Shown here piece by piece: positions 57,401-64,000 of a DNA stretch of 64,000 nucleotides (position 1 is the first letter of the stretch; each line of letters opens with the position of its first letter). Location of the stretch: NCBI RefSeq assembly GCF_014839835.1, contig NC_071616.1, positions 35,357,307-35,421,306 of the forward strand. The letters are read 5' to 3'. The stretch comes from Dryobates pubescens. Taxonomy: Eukaryota > Chordata > Aves > Piciformes > Picidae. A model generated the notes under the pieces. The model saw nothing but the letters and a program-made list of their open reading frames with translations, was not told the origin of the DNA and searched no databases. The position numbers and the translations under genes were made by a program.

Positions 57401-60400
57401 CCATTATACCCTGTTGGAGCGACAGATCATCATTGAGGTATGACATTTTCCTTGCTGGGCAGGAGATGACTGGAACTAGCTGCAAGATCTCTGTCTGTCC
57501 CTAACTTATACCACTTCAGATCTAATCAGGTTGCCCTGGCTAGTGTTAATATAGAATATAGAATACATAGAATAAACCAGGTTGGAAGAGACCTTCAAGA
57601 TCATCGCGTCCAACCCATCAACCAATCCAACACCGCCCAAACAACTAACCCACGGCACCAAGCACCCCGTCAAGTCTTCTCCTAAAAACCTCCAGTGATG
57701 GCGACTCCACCACCTCCCCAGGCAGCCCATTCCAATGTGCAATCACTCTTTCTGTAGAGAACTTTTTTCTAACATCCAGCCTGAACCTCCCCTGGCGCAG
57801 CCTGAGACTGTGTCCTCTTGTTCTGGTACTGCTTGCCTGGGAGAAGAGACCAACATCCGTCTGTCTACAACCTCCCTTCAGGTAGTTGTAGAGAGTAATA
57901 AGGTCACCCCTGAGTCTCCTCCAGGCTAAGCAACCCCAGCTCCCTCAGCCTCTCCTCGTAGGGCTTGTGTTCCAAACCCCTCACCAACTTTGTTGGTAAT
58001 GTAACTGCTATTTGTGCTGCTGTGCCAGGCACGTGTGTGAAATGCCAGACCCGAGACGTAACGGCTTGTTGATGCTGTGCTATCACGACACTCTCCGCAG
58101 GTCTCTACCCTGCAGCTAGGTCAGGCAGCTGGCCTGGCTCAGGCTCACCCTCTCTGTCTTTCTGTTTCCACAGGCCAATGATCGGCACCTGGAGACCGCT
58201 GGGCAGTCGGAGATATTTCGGAAGTATCCTCGCAAGGCTTCAATTCTCAACATGCCTCTAGTGACCACCCTCTTCTATTCCTGCTTCTACCACTACACAG
58301 AGGCTGAGGTGAGGGTGATGTGGGAGAAAAGAAGGGTTACATCTCATCCCTGTAGCCCTCAAAATGTGGTTAAGCCAGGCCATGTTAAGGCAAGAGCCAG
58401 GGGGAGGTCACATTTCCTCCATCAGAGAGACCCTAGAGGAGCGCAGGTCCTGTTGTTCTGGGACCATTTTGGAGTTTTGTGCTCTTCTGAGATGGGATGT
58501 TCAACCTCAGACAGCTTGTCAGGGAGCTGCCTCCTAGAAACAACTGTCTTTTACTTCTGGCTCCTTGGAGCCAGAATCAACCCTTAATCCCATGAGGCTG
58601 AGGTGTGTGATATTGATCGTGGAACTTCTGGTGGTGCGCCAGTTGAGGATGTAGGAGAAACCAAACCAGAGAGCCAATGGTGTGGGATAGTTGCTCTCTT
58701 CTGCCAGCTGTTTCCTCCTGTGGCACTGACATGAACAATAAGCAGTAAAAACTTGGTCAGGTTCATCCTGTGCAAGGCCTTACAACAGGTGTCTGAACCT
58801 CTCTCCTAGTCTGCCCTGCTGAGTTTTCACTGACTTGTCTGCTGCTCTCTCTAGGGAATGTTTAGCAGTCCAACCAACCTGAAGAAAACATTTAAGGTAT
58901 GTGAGCCCCTTTCCACTGTGGCAGCAGGAGCAGAAAATGCGGGCAGCCAAATTGTATTTGGCAAGGGGGAATTTGAGGGGCTCAGCACTGAGATAGGGAA
59001 GGGCATGGCATCTTCCTTGAGCAGGGGCACTCTGGAGACTTAGAAAGGCAAATGGAGCCATGTGGAGATTTCCATTGGGTGTATCCTGTCTGCAGCAGTG
59101 CTTGCAAATCCCCACCTCCTGCTCTCTGCAAGTGCTGGCCTCAGGCATCATTTCCTTGTCTAGCTGTTGGTGTAGGTCCTGACAGGGCTGGGTCAGATGC
59201 AACTCACACAGGTCTTCTGAGCTGTGCTAGTGCTCTGACTGCAGTTTTCTGCCTTGCAGATTCCTGATAAGCAGTATGTGCTGACTGCCCTGGCTGCCCG
59301 TGCCAAGCTGCGAGCCTGGGATGATGTGGACGCCCTCTTCACCACCAAGGTGAGCTGCAGTCCCAAGTAATGACATATGCTGCTGATAGCTGGCTTGTTC
59401 TGGAGTTACCAGACTGGTTTTACTTCAGCAGGGCCCAGCACCTCTGCTGCAGGGGCTTGCACTACATTCCTCCTCTCCTTGCCTAAGACCTCTACTTAGT
59501 CTGGCTTGGCCGTAGCAACAAGGTCAGGGCTGCCTTCATGCTCTTGTTTCCAAAGACTTCTCAGCCAGCCTGTGTCCAGCCACTGCTTGAAGGGCTGTGC
59601 CAGCTTTGCATGTGGTGGTTAGTGGCATATGTTACTGGCACTGGGGAAAAACATTTTCTTGTGGATGGAGAGATTGCCCTTTCAGGAGTACCAGAGGGTT
59701 TGGAGAGATTGCCCTTTCAGGAGTAAGAGAGGGTTTGACTCTTGTTTCAGAACTGGCTGGGCTACACCAAGAAGAAGGCACCTATTGGCTTCCACCGAGT
59801 GGTGGAGATCTTGCAGAGGAACAATGCTCCTGTGCAGGTGAGCAAGGAATCACTGTTTATGTCATCTTGCTCTTTGGGTGGGTTTAAGGTGTGAATGATT
59901 CCCTGAAGTGAGCTGCTTCCTAGCTGGGAGTGGGAGAACAGCTTGTTGAGCTACTGACTCTGTCAGGTGGGCACAGCAATTAGCTGAGCAACCCATACAC
60001 CGAAAGGAATTGTGGGTGGTAATGAGGGCTGGGCCCTAGGTTTGACTGCAAGAGGGACAGCAGTTATCTGGGAGCTCTTTTCCCAGTGTGTTGTCAGCTT
60101 TGTTTGCTACATTAACTTTCCTTATGCTTAATCTGTCTGGCAAAGGTTCACCCAATCCATAGGAGCAAGGTAGCCTTGGACTTTGAGCTTTGTGAGCAAA
60201 GCTTTACTGCTTCTGGAGTCCTGAGCAGTCTTGTCGTGGTCATTTTTTTGCCTTAAGAAGGGTGAAGTCTGTGTGACCAGCAGCCTTGAAAGGTTTTGTG
60301 ACTGGAGTGAGAGAAGGAGGCAGGAGATGGCTGCAGAAGGCAGCTGAGATGCTCTTCCTTCCCTCACAGGTGCTGCAGGAGTACGTGCGCCTGGTGGAGG

Positions 60401-61151
60401 ACGTGGAGACGCGGCTGAACCTCGCCACCAAGTACAAGTGTCATGATGTTGTCATTGAGGTAGGTCTCTGCTCTGTGTGTGAAGAGATGGGACAAGTGCC
60501 TGCTTTTTTTCCCCCCTGGCTTTTTCCTGCTCTGCCCTGTGCCACTGGAGTCCTGTGCCTGGTAGAGTTTGTTTATCCATGTGGCCGGGGAGCAGTGATA
60601 CAGTGGCCAGTGGAAAACAAGTGGGCTGGGAGAGTGGCTCCTAGGATTTGTGCTGTGGAATTGTGCTGAGGGGCAAGAGACAGGGCACCATCTAGCTGTG
60701 GAAGTGTCCTTCCTCTTCACTCAGCTGGGTGCTGGTTTTTCTGTTTATCTAGACATACAGAGATTTAAAGGATCGCGTCCAGCTGACAGCATATAAATGC
60801 AAGGTGGAGCGAGGCTCTGCAGAAGAAGAGAAGATAAACAGCATTCTCAACAACATGGTAAGAAACAGCCTACTTTTTCTTCCAGAGACTTGTCAGAAAC
60901 AGCCACAGATAGGTGTAAGGGCATGACTGTCCAACATACTTTTTATCCGTGCTAGGAAGCTAATCTTGTGTTTGGGGTCGTAGTCATTGTAGGAGTGAAG
61001 GGAGAAACTGAGAGAAATAGCACTCTCTAGCCATAGCTGTCAGGGTAAGGGGTTGTGGGACTCACTGACTTTTCACCTGAGGGATCTGTGTTCAGCACTA
61101 ACGTTAGTCATGTCTTGTTCTTTCTGTTAGCAAATCCGATGGAAGAACTGA
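48212..61151 (+). CDS. VIPAS39: VIPAS39 (SPE-39 / VIPAR), VPS33B-interacting trafficking protein (19 coding exons)
   Basis: VIPAS39 pairs with VPS33B in the CHEVI complex, which sorts apical membrane proteins and lysosome-related cargo; human loss causes ARC syndrome. The coding exons are 48212-48304, 48791-48887, 50254-50397, 51323-51361, 51693-51757, 54202-54258, 55164-55256, 55877-55910, 56344-56446, 56535-56562, 56746-56819, 57362-57437, 58174-58308, 58855-58896, 59260-59349, 59751-59837, 60370-60459, 60753-60857 and 61131-61151. They join in frame at GT-AG sites to 1473 nt, or 490 residues; human has 493. The N terminus is acidic ([10 protein letters not shown], then [11 protein letters not shown]). 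From about residue 160 the Vps16-C-like helical region follows, including [51 protein letters not shown] and [20 protein letters not shown]. It ends QIRWKN, as in human. The gene looks intact. Confidence 0.98.
49800..50032 (+). mobile_element. CR1 LINE 3' fragment, + orientation
   Basis: GAGGAGAAACTTCTTTACAG, AGGCTGCCCAGAGAAGTTGT and TTTGAGGTCCTTTCCAACCT, with a GATACTGTGA end, are CR1 3' words. It lies in VIPAS39 intron 2, about 220 bp before exon 3. Confidence 0.92.
57550..57993 (-). mobile_element. CR1 LINE 3' fragment, - orientation, well preserved
   Basis: About 440 bp with little decay: AGAATACATAGAATAAACCA, AGGTTGGAAGAGACCTTCAA, CATCGCGTCCAACCCATCAA, GCGACTCCACCACCTCCCCA and CAGCCTCTCCTCGTAGGGCT. 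It still holds CpGs that older copies have lost, so it is among the younger CR1 pieces here. It lies in VIPAS39 intron 12, about 180 bp before exon 13. Confidence 0.95.
59666..59735 (+). repeat. 35-bp tandem duplication next to VIPAS39 exon 16
   Basis: Units 59666-59700 and 59701-59735 differ at two positions only. Each contains TTGCCCTTTCAG, a good splice-acceptor look-alike. The true acceptor at 59749-59750 follows 15 bp after the second unit. Confidence 0.92.
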
Positions 61152-62095
61152 GCGCCTGTGAAGCAGCCAGCTCAGCCGTTGCCTTGCCAGTGAAAGAGGA
61201 AACTGCAACACTCAGTCCAGTGCCAACAGAGCCACTGTTACTACTCATTGCATGATCAACATTTGTCAGTGACAGTGGGTGCCTGTGGCTTGTGGGACAG
61301 TGGCATTCAGGCTGGCTGAACACAGCTGCTCCAATGTAGCCTGTAAAACCATGGTACTGATCTACCAGGGGTGATTCTTTTTGGAATCTGATTCTCTTTG
61401 ACTTGGCTGTAAGCCAAGCATTGCTTTTGTTTACAGAGGGAAGTTGCTGGGCACAACAAGATTAGCATTTGCTCTAGGTGGTGCCTGAGCCTATTCTCAC
61501 AAGAGGAACAGGTCTGTCTCGCTTGTCATCATGCCACCAGACAGTGCTGACCTGTCCCTGTAACACTCAGACAGGCTTGGGCACCACCAGTCATGGCTAT
61601 GGCTGGAGTAAAGCCTATTGGACTGTGTTCTCCCTGCATCAAAGAGTGTATTGGGGGAAAGGACCAGCTCAGCAGCTGCACCTTTAAACCTCTTTTTTGG
61701 GTTGTTTATTTGTTTGGTTGTTTTTTCTTGGTTCATTCTGGCTCACCCTAGCAATAGAGGAGCTATGTGAATTCCTACAGAGAACCAGGACAGCAGCCTC
61801 TGCCATCATCCTTGCACTGCTATCCTGCAACACTGGGGAGATCCCTTTATCGGGGCAGAGCAGGCCCCTAGTGTGGAGCTGGTCAGAGCCCTGCTGAGTT
61901 GGATGGAGAGCAAGGAGGGACCCTACTCAGTTGGCACAAAGCTGCTTGCCACTGCAGCTCTTTTCTTTGAGAGTGTTACACCAGGAAGGATTGAATTGCA
62001 CTTTCGTAGAAATACAACTCCTCAGGAAACTGCTGGCTTCATCCTTCCAGACCTCGATTCAATTCCTTAAATAAAGCTGTGTCTCTTTCTCCTTG
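61152..62095 (+). other. VIPAS39: VIPAS39 3' untranslated region
   Basis: It runs from the stop codon to an AATAAA at 62070-62075 with a U/GU-rich follow-up. A T/G-rich tract lies at about 61690-61733. No gene is seen in it. Confidence 0.7.
62070..62075 (+). terminator. VIPAS39: VIPAS39 polyadenylation signal
   Basis: AATAAA is followed within 25 bp by GCTGTGTCTCTTTCTCC, a typical downstream element. Confidence 0.75.
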
Positions 62096-63522
62096 GGCTG
62101 TTTATTTCCTTCCCACACTGAGCACTTTTTGTGCTAGCCCTCAGCAATTTCTCACACCTCCCACAATGTGAGTATGCAGGGTATTTTCTCATGTCCTCCA
62201 TAGCACAGTGCATGTCTTCATGAAGTGGCTTTGCCAGCAGTAGTATCTTATCTTACACTTCCAATGCCAGCAGCACAGATTAATTAATTTTAATAATGTG
62301 GGAGAGTTTGCTGCTGCAAGGGTGGTCACACCAATCTCGAGGGCAAGCTTGAGCTCCAGCCTCCCTGCTGCACTGTGCATTGTATTTTGTTTTCTGTCAC
62401 TGTTTGGTTTTCTTCTCACAGAATTGTTTAAGTTAGTAGGGACCTCTTGATCATGGAACAGGCCCACCAGGACTGTGTCTGTTAGGATTTTCAGTAACTG
62501 CACAGCTGGAGATGGCTCAGCTTCTCTGGGCAACATGTTCCTGAGTGTGACTACCTTCACAGTAAAAAGGTGTTTTCCTGTCTTCAGTTTGTGCCCACTG
62601 TACCCACTGCCCTTTCTTCATAGCACTTCAGGCAGAACTCACTAAATATTTTTCTGACAACAATTTTGAAGGCATGGAAACACTAGGGGTTTTATTAAGA
62701 AGCAGAGGATGCTTCAGAGATTTTATGCTTTGTTTATTTGGTTGGAAACTCACTGTCCACCAAAGCATTCATTTAGTTGTTTTTTTCACCAGGCCCATCC
62801 AAATGTGGACACATGAACCCTCTTTACTGAAGGCTGGCTAGTTTGAGTCCTGTTGTAGGTGGTGCTTGATATTCCAGGTTGATAAATACCCAGAAGAGAA
62901 AAAAACCACCAAAAGAGCATCAGTGCTGAAACAGAGATGCCTCTCTCCTTGTTGCATGGTCAGTTGTAGCAGACAAGCTTCTTGGTGGGCTCTGAACACC
63001 CAGCCAGCAGCATTCAGCCTGCAGCATTACAGCAACTGTTTGTACAGAAACTGTCAACTGCCCTGTAAACTCATATAAAGCAAGGCAAGTGTGGAGAATG
63101 GTCCTCCAGGGAGATGCTTGTAACAATAAAATCCTCTTTCCAATCATCTCAGGGATGCAGGGATTATTTAAATAGCTTTTTATAGACCTTGAAAACTGGC
63201 CAGATCCCAAGGCCTGGCTGTTTCAGCTGAAGGCTTTAAATCAACCTGCATGAACTGGGGCCAGGCAGCTGAGGCAGATGAACTCCCTGCATTTTATTCA
63301 TGGCAGAGGCTTTTTGCTCTGTGCCACTCTGCTGCTGCCCTTTGCCATGTAGGAACAGTGATGGGCAGCAGTCAATGTCCTTCAGTGCCACTTTGGGTAG
63401 GCAGAAAGTGGTCCCAGCTAGGGCATGGTGGTTTGTGTTTCACCTGCATGTGGTAGAGCACAAGCAAGCATGCTGCTGGTGCCCAGAGGACTCTTGGGTC
63501 ATGTTCTTCTTGTTTATCACAG
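62096..63522. other. Intergenic spacer after VIPAS39
   Basis: It holds an old CR1 fragment at about 62417-62640. I looked for upstream NOXRED1 exons and could not support any. Nothing else is recognised. Confidence 0.5.
62417..62640 (-). mobile_element. Old CR1 LINE 3' fragment, - orientation
   Basis: CACAGAATTGTTTAAGTTAG, TAGGGACCTCTTGATCATGG, CTCTGGGCAACATGTTCCTG and CACAGTAAAAAGGTGTTTTC keep the CR1 order, but with more mismatches than the other copies. Confidence 0.75.
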
Positions 63523-63702
63523 CAGACTTGCAGAAGCAGGGGCTCAAGTGCTTTTACACCCACACTCAGCTGGTGACCTGGCTGATGTTGCATTTCTCTG
63601 CTGCCTCCTGTTGCATATGCTGCTTATCTGCTTCATCACTCAGTCTGCTACCTAGAAACCCTGCATTGTGTACTGCCTTGTCACCACCATCCCTCTCCTC
63701 AG
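63523..63702 (+). pseudogene. NOXRED1: Decayed exon of NOXRED1 (NADP-dependent oxidoreductase domain protein)
   Basis: NOXRED1 is a poorly studied protein with a pyrroline-5-carboxylate-reductase-like Rossmann domain. The exon-sized stretch runs from an acceptor (TTTATCACAG, AG at 63521-63522) to a donor-like AG|GTGAAA at 63702/63703. One frame reads DLQKQGLKCFYTHTQLVTW; from about 63582 the match continues in the next frame as ADVAFLCC and then, past an in-frame TAG at 63653-63655, as CIVYCLVTTIPLLR. From memory, human NOXRED1 has ELQKLGIRCFYHNADLVSW, ADVIFLCCLPSQL and IVYSFVAAIPLPR in the same order and spacing. The defects are one lost base at about 63580-63582 and the TAG. The position downstream of VIPAS39 on the same strand is syntenic. 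An assembly error could explain the missing base but hardly the stop as well. Confidence 0.72.
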
Positions 63703-64000
63703 GTGAAACGGACAACATCATTTCAGAGCATGCTGCTGTAGTTTGGGTAACTGGTCACTTCCCCAAGTCTCCCAAATACTAGTCACAGAAACACTTTAGA
63801 GTTTCACCTTTCTTGTTTGTCTAGAGGAAGTTGGAGACTTTGTGGCTATAAACTTGAAAATGTGATCAAAAGGAGTTAAGGGAACTCCAGATTAAACACA
63901 ATACTGGCATTGAAACTCTGCTCCTAACAGGGCCTCAGATTACCGCTGCAAGATAATCACTTGTGAGATAGAACAGGAAACAAGGTGTGGAGAAACTGCC
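63703..64000 (+). other. Sequence after the NOXRED1 exon remnant
   Basis: If the donor at 63703 is ancestral this is the start of a NOXRED1 intron. No further exon is recognised before the window ends. Confidence 0.35.

Noticed and set aside
63250-63456. A frame before the NOXRED1 remnant that might be an earlier exon
   Set aside because: One stretch (ATLGRQ-like, near 63385-63405) faintly recalls the GHMGKQL nucleotide-binding motif, but the surroundings do not align and no splice sites support it.

Overview
The window is nuclear DNA from a bird. All protein-coding sequence lies in small, GT-AG-bounded exons. The interspersed repeats are almost all 3' fragments of CR1 LINEs, the dominant avian LINE, and both promoters are CpG-rich. 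The order SPTLC2 - ISM2 - AHSA1 - VIPAS39 - NOXRED1 matches, in reverse, the human 14q24.3 neighbourhood as I remember it. The CR1 tails look like those of neoavian birds, but I cannot name a species.

Layout. (1) 1-9860: the 3' end of SPTLC2 (+ strand): the last intron, one coding exon (3627-3746) and an apparent 6-kb 3' UTR. (2) 10.8-33.7 kb: ISM2 (+), starting in a CpG island. It has six coding exons, a 14.4-kb first intron, a reversed retroviral LTR fossil in intron 2 and a long 3' UTR. (3) 33.7-41.3 kb: a gene-free gap between two convergent genes, holding CR1 pieces and a probable very old amniote LINE relic. (4) 41.3-47.6 kb: AHSA1 (- strand), nine coding exons, 340 codons. (5) 47.6-48.2 kb: a CpG-rich head-to-head promoter. 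(6) 48.2-62.1 kb: VIPAS39 (+), 19 coding exons, 490 codons. (7) 62.1-64 kb: spacer, then a decayed exon of NOXRED1 (+) running toward the window edge.

The genes are not a functional operon. SPTLC2 is a sphingolipid enzyme of the ER, ISM2 a secreted TSP1/AMOP protein, AHSA1 an Hsp90 co-chaperone and VIPAS39 a VPS33B-binding trafficking factor. They are linked by conserved synteny. The one shared regulatory unit I infer is the AHSA1/VIPAS39 bidirectional promoter.

I found no unknown multi-gene system. The observations most worth a second look are the broken NOXRED1 exon in its syntenic place, a tandem duplication that copies a splice-acceptor sequence just upstream of VIPAS39 exon 16, the ISM1-like and polybasic N-terminal half of avian ISM2 with its two glutamate runs, the LTR about 50 bp from an ISM2 splice donor, and inverted CR1 pairs in AHSA1 and VIPAS39. 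Exon joins were worked out by hand from frame continuity, GT/AG sites and remembered human protein sequences. No alignment was run.
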